A stretch of DNA of 64,000 nucleotides from Lentzea pudingi (GTDB taxonomy: Bacteria; Actinomycetota; Actinomycetes; Mycobacteriales; Pseudonocardiaceae): assembly GCF_014646255.1 (NCBI RefSeq), contig NZ_BMNC01000027.1:1-64000 (forward strand), given 5' to 3'. Below the pieces are notes generated by a model that saw only the letters and a list, made by a program, of their open reading frames with translations, searched no databases and was not told the DNA's origin. Shown here in pieces: positions 51,732-58,992 of this stretch (position 1 is its first letter; the number at the start of each line of letters is the position of its first letter). A program made the position numbers and the translations under genes.

Positions 51732-54188
51732 TCATCTCGCGACGCGCTTCGCTTTCCTTCGTCGTCGCCCGCGTGCAGACTGCCGAATCGGATGCATGGC
51801 CTCCGGCGGTTGAAGACTGCCCAGCCACGGTTTGAGTTCATCGGGAAGTGGGCCGATGTCGCTGTCGTACTGGACGTGTTGAAGTTGTCGGGTGGCCTCG
51901 TCGTACAGGAAGGCGACTGCCCGCGGGAGGGACAGCTGGTGCTTCTTAGCTTTCAGATAACCGGCTAGGCGCTTGTGAGCTTTCGCGAGACTTTCGTGCG
52001 GAGGATGGGTAGCCCACACGAGCAACCATCCCTCTGCGGGTTCCACTGTGCCAGTGACGGGCCAGGTGAGGCTGCGGCCTTGGCCATCGCTCCGCGGTTC
52101 CGACAGCAGGCGCTGCGCCGAGCCGGCCAGCTTGCGCTGGGCTTCGAAGGCGCCTGAGAGAAGGGTGGCGCCGATGCTGAGCCACCCGTAGACGCCTTGC
52201 GTATGGAGGAGGTCGGCGAGTGGTGCGAGCGGCGCCTCGACCATGGTGGGTTTCAGCGCGGAGGCGTCCGCGCCGTTCAGCTTGGCGTCGTGCCACCGGT
52301 CGAGCGGGTCGGTGCGAGACGTGATCAACGACCTGGCTTGCCCGCGATAGCGGCGGCGTTGAGCGGGTTTGGGTTCGGGGAGAAACGGAAATGCTGCGCG
52401 CTCTTGGTCGGGGTCCGGTTCGACCCACAGCCCTGACTCGAAGAAGTAGAGGAACAGGTCTAGTTCGTCCGGCGCGGAGTACAGCACCGTCACCTGTGGG
52501 TTGCGGCGCCGTCGTAGGTACAGCAGGAACTCCGCAGGCCGGTCGATGAGCTCCGTGATGAGTTCCAGATCGTGAATCGAGACGGTCCAGCAGATGTTCT
52601 CCGGCGCGAGCAGTCCGGCTCGAACGAATTCGGCGGTCGCCGTGGCGACACTCGACAGGTCGTCGAGGCTCACCGTGATCGTGTGGATCTCCCGGATGTG
52701 CGTCAGGTCGACCCAGCCTTCGCCCTCGACTCGGACACCGCCGTCGCCTTCGATCAGATCGCGCAGTCTGCCGGCCTGCTCGGCTGCCTTGGAGATGATG
52801 CTGGTGAGGTCGGTCCTGATGCGGTTGACCTTGCCGCCACGTGACAGCGCGCTCAGCGCGTTGGCCTTGTCCTCGACGACGATCGCCACGTCGTCGAGTA
52901 GAAAGAGGTGGTCGCCCTCGACGCGCTTGGTGTACTTGGCGGGATCTCCTGCTGTTTGCTCCTTCGGGGTTGCTGGGATGAAGTACTCGAAGCGCTCTGT
53001 GCCGCCGCGATGGCTCGCGCCAGGAAGGACCTTCTCGAGTGCGGCCCGCGTCCGGCTTTCGAGGAGATCGCCGCGGTGTTTGCGGTAGGTTTCCCAGACC
53101 GGCGACGACTTGAGGTGCTCCTCGAAGTTCTCCTTGATCGCCCCCGCGATGAGAGCGCTGTGCGGCAGCATGATGCGACCGCTGTCGTGGACCAGCACAG
53201 GGTGCGTGCGCAGAGGGTTCCTGCCGGCCATGAAGTCGTCCGTGACTTCGGCGGGAGTGCTTGTGCCGAGATCGAGGCGGAATTGGTCCACGATCGCGCT
53301 GACACGGTCAGCCGGCTGTCCTGTTGCTGCTGCAATCTCCTCGATCCCTGCCGTGACCGTCTCGATCGCTGGCTCCCACATCGCGGAGAACTGCTCTTGT
53401 GCGGCGTCGCGCAGCACTGGGTCCGGCCCGGTTTCGGTCGTCGAGTTCATCGCGATGTCAACGGACTCGAACATCGCCTGCATGCGGGTGTTCAACTTGG
53501 CGATCTGGATGTCGTGACAACTCTGCAGCACCGCCAGGACATCCGCGGCGGAGAAGCCGAGATCGGCAAGGAGCGCTTGCCGAACCTCTGGGCAATCCTC
53601 GAAGAGGCTGTGGACGGTTGCCTCGGCCACGTCAGCGTAGGAGGTGCTGCGCATCCAGACCTCGTTGCCCCGGACGTAGGTCGAGATCATGGCGAGCTTG
53701 TCGGTGGGCTTCGTGGTCGCCATGACGCGCAGTTGCGACAGGTGCATCAGGTGGTCGAGCTGGCTCTTCGCTGCGGGCACGAATTCAGTCGTCGACAGGT
53801 TGCTGCCGGAGCCACTAAAACCATTGGGTCCTTCAGCGGCCAGCGCGATCAAGGCCAGGAGTTCGACGTGGGCGGCGACTGCGTCGAGAGCTGACACAGG
53901 TGGACCGCCGAAACTCGACGGCAGGAACATAAGTCGGGCGACCTCGACGAGCCGCAGCGTGTCGAACTGGCGGACGTCGGCGACGAGTTGGTTGACGGCT
54001 TCGTCGATCGTCGCGCCGATACTCGCTGCGGGGTCGTCAGAGGGCGTGAACGACTGGATCAGCTTCTCCATCGCCGTCAGTGAGTCGAGAACTGTGAGCG
54101 TGTGCACGTCAAAGGGCGCGGCCTCAGCCAGTCGTGCCTGCTTCTGTCGCTGCTTCCGCGCGGCGCGGCGGCGGGACTTACCTTTCAT
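51732..54188 (-). CDS. Large protein with a PD-(D/E)XK nuclease signature, unknown family
   Basis: An 818-aa cytoplasmic protein with basic ends (KGKSRRRAARKQRQKQ; RGRRRRKAKRVAR) and no membrane segment. Residues 1-330 are mostly helical with no recognised domain. Residues 365-445 look like a restriction-endonuclease fold: HRGDLLESRTRAALEKVL (Glu377), then EGDHLFLLDD (Glu424, Asp426) and IVVEDKANALS (Glu439-x-Lys441), i.e. the E-x-D-x12-E-x-K core. The rest resembles nothing I recognise. It stands alone 0.7 kb after tRNA-Ala in a decayed, repeat-flanked region, which suggests a mobile or defence role. The nuclease reading is an inference from short motifs. Confidence 0.75.
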   Translation of the reverse strand: MKGKSRRRAARKQRQKQARLAEAAPFDVHTLTVLDSLTAMEKLIQSFTPSDDPAASIGATIDEAVNQLVADVRQFDTLRLVEVARLMFLPSSFGGPPVSALDAVAAHVELLALIALAAEGPNGFSGSGSNLSTTEFVPAAKSQLDHLMHLSQLRVMATTKPTDKLAMISTYVRGNEVWMRSTSYADVAEATVHSLFEDCPEVRQALLADLGFSAADVLAVLQSCHDIQIAKLNTRMQAMFESVDIAMNSTTETGPDPVLRDAAQEQFSAMWEPAIETVTAGIEEIAAATGQPADRVSAIVDQFRLDLGTSTPAEVTDDFMAGRNPLRTHPVLVHDSGRIMLPHSALIAGAIKENFEEHLKSSPVWETYRKHRGDLLESRTRAALEKVLPGASHRGGTERFEYFIPATPKEQTAGDPAKYTKRVEGDHLFLLDDVAIVVEDKANALSALSRGGKVNRIRTDLTSIISKAAEQAGRLRDLIEGDGGVRVEGEGWVDLTHIREIHTITVSLDDLSSVATATAEFVRAGLLAPENICWTVSIHDLELITELIDRPAEFLLYLRRRRNPQVTVLYSAPDELDLFLYFFESGLWVEPDPDQERAAFPFLPEPKPAQRRRYRGQARSLITSRTDPLDRWHDAKLNGADASALKPTMVEAPLAPLADLLHTQGVYGWLSIGATLLSGAFEAQRKLAGSAQRLLSEPRSDGQGRSLTWPVTGTVEPAEGWLLVWATHPPHESLAKAHKRLAGYLKAKKHQLSLPRAVAFLYDEATRQLQHVQYDSDIGPLPDELKPWLGSLQPPEAMHPIRQSARGRRRRKAKRVAR

Positions 54189-54200
54189 GTTAAGAGTGAA

Positions 54201-54539
54201 TCACGTTGGGCCAAGCGGGTTTGCGGAGTACGCAAGCTGTCCACTTTGTGGCCAAATAGCACGACAACGCTCGACGCGAGCTGCGCTTGCGATCATCGTC
54301 ATGTAGTCGTCGAACGTCCAGTCGACGCCGAGCCCGCAGAACTGCGTCTGCCAGATGTGCCGGTGGGTGTCGACGAAGTCCGGCAGGACGATTCGGCCGG
54401 TCGCGTCGATGACCTCGGCGTCCGGCGCGTCGATCTGTTCGGCAGCCTCGGTGATCACGCCGTCAGTGATCAGCACGTCGCCGTAGGCGAGATCGAGCGG
54501 GACGCCGGGGCCGGCGATCTGTTGATCGCTGAGCAGGAT
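54201..54539 (-). pseudogene. Amidohydrolase (TrzA/AtzA-like) N-terminal fragment
   Basis: The minus-strand frame reads ILLSDQQIAGPG, then LITDGVITEAAEQ, ATGRIVLPDFVDTHRHIWQTQF and VDWTFDDYMTMI. These are the first 80-90 residues of a cytosine deaminase/chlorohydrolase-type amidohydrolase, including the HRH metal motif. After about 54300 the similarity stops, and the family's remaining 350 residues are missing, so it is a truncated remnant. It overlaps the start of the divergent Lrp remnant. Confidence 0.7.
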
Positions 54540-54945
54540 GGCCGGATCAGCAACGCCGACCTCGCCGACCGGGTCGGCCTGTCGCCGTCACCCTGCCTGC
54601 GCCGAATCCGCAGACTGGAGGAGACCGGCGTCATCCGCGGCTACCAGGCCGTGGTGGATCCCGCCCCGGTCGGCCGCAGCCTGCGCGTGATCGCCGGTGT
54701 GCGGCTTGTTCGGCACGCACGCGCGTCCAGGCGTTCGAACGCGCGATCGTGCAGATTCCCGAGGTCGTCCTGACCCACGTCGCCGGCAAATTGGACTACG
54801 TCCTCCAGGTCGAGGTCGCCGACCTGGCCGCCTACGAGGACTTCCACGCCAACAAGCTTGCCGGACTACCCAGCGTCGCGGCCGTGAACAGCTACGTCAC
54901 GATGAAGACCCTCGCCGCGGACGGCCAGGTGCAGTGCCGGCCACA
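54505..54945 (+). pseudogene. Lrp/AsnC regulator, frameshifted and 5'-truncated
   Basis: One frame encodes the HTH (EQDGRISNADLADRVGLSPS, then LRRIRRLEETGVIRGYQAVV) and stops matching near 54720. The effector domain continues one base out of frame (VQAFERAIVQIPEVV, HVAGKLDYVLQVEVADLAAY, AAVNSYVTMKTLA). The start of the first helix is missing. It was probably the divergent regulator of the adjacent amidohydrolase; both are now broken. Confidence 0.75.
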
Positions 54946-54947
54946 GC

Positions 54948-55371
54948 TCACGGGTGGACGTGCGGCCCGACGCCCTCTTCGAGTCGGAGGGACTCGAGGA
55001 AGACGAACGTGGTGCTGCCCACGAACACGTCGGCCACCCTGAGCACTCCCGCGTACTTGCGCACGATCGGCGCGGCCCGCCTGCTCGGTAGCGGTGTCGA
55101 GGTATGCCTTGGCGGCGGCATGCTCTCGGCGATGTCGTTGACGTACTTGCGGTACACCACGACGTCGTCGCGGGTGCCCAACCGGCCGAGGCAGCCGCCG
55201 ATGAAGTGCTTCCAGGGGTAGGAGAGAGAGCGGTGCTCGGTGCCGCGAGGGGGCCAAAGACGCCCTCGTTGACGTTGAACGCGGCGAATGATCTCCAGCC
55301 GGGCGCGACGACGTTGATGAGGATCAGCGTGTCTTGGCAGGGCAGGCGGAGGTAGGAGAACCGGTCTTCAC
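54948..55371 (-). pseudogene. Hypothetical protein, frameshifted
   Basis: A frame opens at GTG 55371 after GAGGAGG and reads VKTGSPTSACQDTLILINVV, then APGWRSFAAFNVNEGVFGPL. Near 55228, at a GAGAGAGAG run, the plausible continuation moves to another frame (YPWKHFIGGCLGRLG, RDDVVVYRKYVNDIAESMP, VADVFVGSTTFVFLESL). The combined product would be about 140 aa. I do not recognise the family. A slippage mutation at the GA run is the likely cause. Confidence 0.5.
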
Positions 55372-55435
55372 GCCGATGAGCCTCCTCTATCGACCTACCT
55401 CAGGGCAGGGACCTGGGACGGCCGACTCCCTTCAG

Positions 55436-57568
55436 CTATCGGGCTGCTTTTGGTCGGCCCCATGTCTCGGTCCCCATGAGGTTGACGCCGACGAATCCAT
55501 CGACGCCGATCTTCCCCCACATCTCGGCTTCCTTGAACGTGCTGACGTGATCGGCGATGACCAGGCGCCCCGCGCGTCGTACGTACGACAGCGCACTCGT
55601 CAGCACCTCGGCTGTCCGGCCGTATGGCGTGGTCGAGCGTGTCCCAACCCTCACCATGCGTACGGGAAGTTCGTCTGTGAGCTCGATTTCGGCGGGCGAG
55701 GCGGTGAATTCGTGGAGACCGAGCAGAATCCCGCGGTCGGAGAGGATCTGTGCGTTGTCGAAGGCAGTGTCGTCGGCTGCCAGCAGAGACTGAACAGGGA
55801 AGTCGAGAAGTAGTCGTCCTGCGGGCATCGTGCTGCGATGTAGTAGTTGGGAGACGAAGGCCACGAGATCAGGGTCGCAGGCCATGTCGTCCGTCAACGT
55901 GACGAGCAGTGTCCGGTCGTCCTGCGTTGCTTCCTCGACGGAGACAGACAAAGCCCACCGCCCGATCCGGCGCATCAAGTCGGAGCGCTTGGCGATGGCG
56001 ACGCATCGGTCGTGGTGGATCTCGCCTTGGAGCGGATGGTTCCAGCGAAGTCGCGACTCGACAAGAGTTTTCGTGTCACTGGCGAACATGTGTACTGGCC
56101 GGTGAAAGACCGTGATCTGTCCTTCCTCCCAAGCGCCTGCCATGAACGCGGCGAGGACTGCCTCCCCGCGATCGACGTCATCGACCGCCGGGTCGTACAT
56201 GGCCCACTCACCGCTGCCGGAGGACCTGGCGCGGTGCAGAGTCGCGCCTGAAGCACGAAGCACACCCTCAGGCGATGTGTCTTCCGGCAGACGTGGCAGC
56301 ACCCCCGTCGACATCGACACCGCGATGCCGCCGCCGTCGAGCCAAAAGGGGTCCAACAACTCCTCAGCAACATTGCTGATTGTTGAGACGATGACCGAAC
56401 CGGTTGTCTCGTCCTCGACGAGCACCACGAACTCTTCACCGTCCAGACGGCAAACCAGGCTGTGCTCCTGGAAGAAGACGTGTCTCAGTCGGGTCGCGAC
56501 GTGTTGCAGGATCCTGTCACGTGCCGATTGACCGAGACCTTGAGCGATCGTGGGAAGAGAGTCGACGCTGAAGTGGTAGAGCGTCGTACTGCGTTCAGGT
56601 GCGTTGCGAAGTAACCACTCCAGGCGGCGAACGAGTGCGGAGCGGTTCTTCAATCCGGTCAGCTGGTCGTGGTCCCGCAAGAACGCCGAGGCCAGATCCG
56701 CGAACTCCAAGGCAGTCAGGTCGCGGTCCTGCCCGTCAAGTAGTTGCTGGACCCGGTCCAGGCCGGCCGTCGTGTCGCGGAGGACCTCGTCCGGGCTGGG
56801 GGTGTCGACGCCACGTAGATCGACAGCGAGGTCGTGATCAGGAAGCGGAACGCTCCGCAGCCGACTCTCGAGGTGCACGATCCTGGTCTGTGCTTCGTCG
56901 CTGAGCCGGGCGGCGCGGTCGCGCTCTTGTTCTGCCTGCGCGAGTTGTGCGTCAGCGCGGGTGCGCTCCTGCTCGGCGATGGTCAGTCGTTGCTGCACTG
57001 ACTGCAGTTCCGCGCGATGAACGGCGGCTTCCCTTCGGCTTTGGTCGCGGTCGGCAGTGAGGTTGGTAATCAAAGTGGACAGTCTCATTAGGACAATGCG
57101 CAGCACCGTGATCACCTGTGCTGCCTGATTTTCGACCTGAATGGACACGAGCAGCTGTTTCCGGGCATCGTTCAGGTCATCATTGACAGCCGCGAGTTGC
57201 CGGTGGGCCTGGATCGTCTCGTCTTTAGCCTGAAGCAACCGTGTGTACGCATCGGGTAGCTCTGAACCGGAACGAGGCCGGGCGTTGCTTTTTCTGGCAG
57301 CGTCCCACAACCCCCTGGCGGTGTGCTTCCGGTCGGTCCACTGCTGCTGACTTGTGCAGGCTTCGACGAACCGCACAACGAACTGCCAGTCAGGCAGTTC
57401 CGCCCCGTTAATCTGCTTCGAGACGGTTGTGTCGCTACAGCCGCAGCGAACCCCGATCTCCTTGACCGTCAGTGTCTGCTGAACGGCGATTCCGCGCAGA
57501 TAGCGCGCCAGCTCGTGCCGAGCGGAGTCTGTGCCCTTCAACGGCCCCCAGGGCCTGCCCCGTCCCAC
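55436..57568 (-). CDS. HTH-coiled-coil-GGDEF-EAL hybrid protein with degenerate catalytic motifs
   Basis: A 710-aa protein. Residues 18-75 are a Cro/C1-like HTH (ARYLRGIAV, LTVKEIGVRCGCSDTTVSKQ). Residues 110-235 form a long coiled coil. Residues 297-460 are a GGDEF domain starting DHDQLTGLKNRSALVRRL with DGEEF (376-380) in place of GG(D/E)EF. Residues 470-710 are EAL-like, but EAL is ESR (504-506), the DDFG metal motif is HEFT, the KID lysine region reads VRVG and AEGVE is ADHVS, so phosphodiesterase activity is probably lost. It would be a cytoplasmic DNA-binding protein, perhaps sensing c-di-GMP. GTG 57568 has GGAGGAG before it, and palindromic operators lie just upstream. Confidence 0.85.
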   Translation of the reverse strand: MGRGRPWGPLKGTDSARHELARYLRGIAVQQTLTVKEIGVRCGCSDTTVSKQINGAELPDWQFVVRFVEACTSQQQWTDRKHTARGLWDAARKSNARPRSGSELPDAYTRLLQAKDETIQAHRQLAAVNDDLNDARKQLLVSIQVENQAAQVITVLRIVLMRLSTLITNLTADRDQSRREAAVHRAELQSVQQRLTIAEQERTRADAQLAQAEQERDRAARLSDEAQTRIVHLESRLRSVPLPDHDLAVDLRGVDTPSPDEVLRDTTAGLDRVQQLLDGQDRDLTALEFADLASAFLRDHDQLTGLKNRSALVRRLEWLLRNAPERSTTLYHFSVDSLPTIAQGLGQSARDRILQHVATRLRHVFFQEHSLVCRLDGEEFVVLVEDETTGSVIVSTISNVAEELLDPFWLDGGGIAVSMSTGVLPRLPEDTSPEGVLRASGATLHRARSSGSGEWAMYDPAVDDVDRGEAVLAAFMAGAWEEGQITVFHRPVHMFASDTKTLVESRLRWNHPLQGEIHHDRCVAIAKRSDLMRRIGRWALSVSVEEATQDDRTLLVTLTDDMACDPDLVAFVSQLLHRSTMPAGRLLLDFPVQSLLAADDTAFDNAQILSDRGILLGLHEFTASPAEIELTDELPVRMVRVGTRSTTPYGRTAEVLTSALSYVRRAGRLVIADHVSTFKEAEMWGKIGVDGFVGVNLMGTETWGRPKAAR

Positions 57569-57584
57569 TCGTCTCCTCCACGAC

Positions 57585-57640
57585 TTGTCCGCGGACAACC
57601 TGGAGTTGTCCGCCACGACCTGAGTTGTCCCTGCGGACAA
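57585..57640 (-). promoter_or_regulatory. TTGTCC/GGACAA operator array
   Basis: TTGTCCGCGGACAA (57585-57598) is a perfect 14-bp palindrome. TTGTCC at 57606-57611 is a half site. TTGTCCCTGCGGACAA (57625-57640) is a second dyad with a 4-bp centre. All lie within 72 bp upstream of the HTH-GGDEF-EAL start and 81-136 bp before the divergent small membrane-protein gene. Autoregulation by the HTH protein is the likely role. Confidence 0.7.
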
Positions 57641-57720
57641 ACGCGGGATGAACCGCTGATCTGCAACCTCCTCAGGGGACCTGGCCTTCAGAGTCCCGAC
57701 CTTTTGAGGAGAAGACCATC

Positions 57721-57867
57721 ATGCCCGCTGCCATCAGGGAGATCTGCCGCACGATCCGTGCCGTGTTGTCGACATGGCACCACACTTTGCGGTTTTGTGT
57801 GGTGGTCTGTGTGGTCGCGGCCTTGGCTGTCGCAGTCCGCGTGCACGGTTGGCCACCGCAAATGTGA
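57721..57867 (+). CDS. Small single-span membrane protein (48 aa)
   Basis: A 48-aa protein MPAAIREICRTIRAVLSTW... with one hydrophobic span (LRFCVVVCVVAALAVAVRV) and a Cys pair within it. GAGGAG lies 9 nt before the ATG. It is divergent from the HTH-GGDEF-EAL gene across the operator array, so it may be a target or partner. No homologous function is recognised. Confidence 0.55.
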   Translation: MPAAIREICRTIRAVLSTWHHTLRFCVVVCVVAALAVAVRVHGWPPQM

Positions 57868-58027
57868 CGCGGTCCTGCGAGCCGCTCCAGTGCGACAGTG
57901 GTCAGCAGGCTCTCCAGCGTTTCAAAGCAGGATGCGGGTGCCCGTATGCCGTTTGGTCCTCGTTGGAGGCGTCGTCACTCCAACGGGTGAAGCACGGTAG
58001 GACCCGTGCTCTCCGGGCGAGTTCGTC

Positions 58028-58240
58028 CTATTTCGCGCTCCCAATGCTCATCGGCGGGACCAACGTGGTGAACTGATCCATTAGCTCTTTGAGCCGCGGG
58101 TTCGTGGCATGCTTCACGTCGTGGAAGATCGCGGCCCAGCGCTTCTCTTGGGTGCGCTGGGCCGGGGTGTCTGTGACGAGGCATTGTTTGGAGGCCAGTG
58201 GCGGCGGCATTCCCACCTGCCGGTTGGTGATCTCGGTACG
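58028..58240 (-). other. Possible 3' fragment of a coding gene
   Basis: An open minus-strand frame of about 70 codons ends at 58028 and reads TEITNRQVGMPPPLASKQC..., KRWAAIFHDVKHATNPRLKE, LMDQFTTLVPPM. It looks protein-like, but upstream it runs into the 50-bp tandem repeat, which cannot stay in frame across 50-bp units. The closest internal start is ATG 58210 (60 aa). Function unknown. Confidence 0.3.
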
Positions 58241-58254
58241 TGCCGCCGCCCTGG

Positions 58255-58416
58255 CCGGACCTCGGGGAGGGCGCCACCCTGCGCGCGATCGTTCTTGCGG
58301 AGGGCCGGACCTCGGGGAGGGCGCCACCCTGCGCGCGATCGTTCTTGCGGAGGGCCGGACCTCGGGGAGGGCGCCACCCTGCGCGCGATCGTTCTTGCGG
58401 AGGGCCGGACCTCGGG
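58255..58416 (+). repeat. Perfect 50-bp tandem repeat, 3.2 copies
   Basis: Three identical 50-bp units (58255-58304, 58305-58354, 58355-58404) plus 12 bp of a fourth. Each unit starts CCGGACCTCGGGGAGGGC and contains GCGCGCGATCG and GTTCTTGCGGAG. The unit length is not a multiple of three. Complete identity points to recent expansion. There are no spacers, so it is not a CRISPR array. Confidence 0.95.
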
Positions 58417-58484
58417 CGGGAGTACCGAAGGATGGGAACAGCGCTGAACAGCGGATTCGTATCGGCAGCCTGGTTGTGGAGTCG
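58415..58484. repeat. Direct repeat copy B
   Basis: This is the partner of the copy at 51443-51512 (about 86% identical, same orientation). It begins inside the last partial unit of the 50-bp tandem repeat. The two copies bracket about 7 kb. Confidence 0.65.
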
Positions 58485-58540
58485 AGTTTCAGATTGTCCA
58501 TCCCCGCCGGGTGTGCATGGGACGTGAGTCCAGCTCTACA

Positions 58541-58867
58541 ACCTTAAATACGCCGGGGAAGCGATGTTGTCGACTGGAAGTCGAGGTGTCGCGACGACCG
58601 TGGTGATGGTCAACACGATGGCATGAACGACTCGGTCGTTGGCAACTAGCTCTATGTCACAACATCTTGCCCTAAATGCCGAATCTGTCCACTACCAGGA
58701 ACGCATTGCCCAGCTCGTTGAACGTCAGCTCGAGTAGGCGGTGTTCGCTACCAAAGGCGACTGGCCGTGACATATGAGTCCTGGCGATCGCACCCTTCCG
58801 TAGCAGGATGACGGCGCGTCGGCTGTCGCCGAAGCGATGATGTCAGAGGTCGCCGCATCTGCAGCTA
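58541..58867. other. Intergenic region before the nrd operon, no gene seen
   Basis: No supported coding frame. Composition is clearly less GC-rich than the surrounding genes (for example CAACCTTAAATACG at its start). Short frames show no domain or ribosome site. Confidence 0.4.
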
Positions 58868-58915
58868 GCACAAGATGTAGTGGGGCGTGACAACTCTTAC
58901 AGCATCATCTGGTGT
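58868..58915 (+). promoter_or_regulatory. Pair of NrdR boxes upstream of the nrd operon
   Basis: Box 1 (58868-58883, core CACAAGATGTAGTG) fits the reverse complement of the NrdR consensus ACACWANAWNTWGTGT at all but the two outermost bases. Box 2 (58900-58915, CAGCATCATCTGGTGT) keeps the right half GTGT and the centre. Their centres are 32 bp apart, three helical turns, as in known NrdR-controlled promoters. Confidence 0.65.
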
Positions 58916-58992
58916 GTCGAGTTCGTGTGTGATGACCATGAGGCTTAGGCTGTCGCGGACGATCTTGCCTCGGCGGTGTCGTCGTAGCCGGC

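Noticed and set aside
58255..58416. Tandem repeat considered as a CRISPR array
   Set aside because: Units are contiguous with no unique spacers and there are no cas genes.
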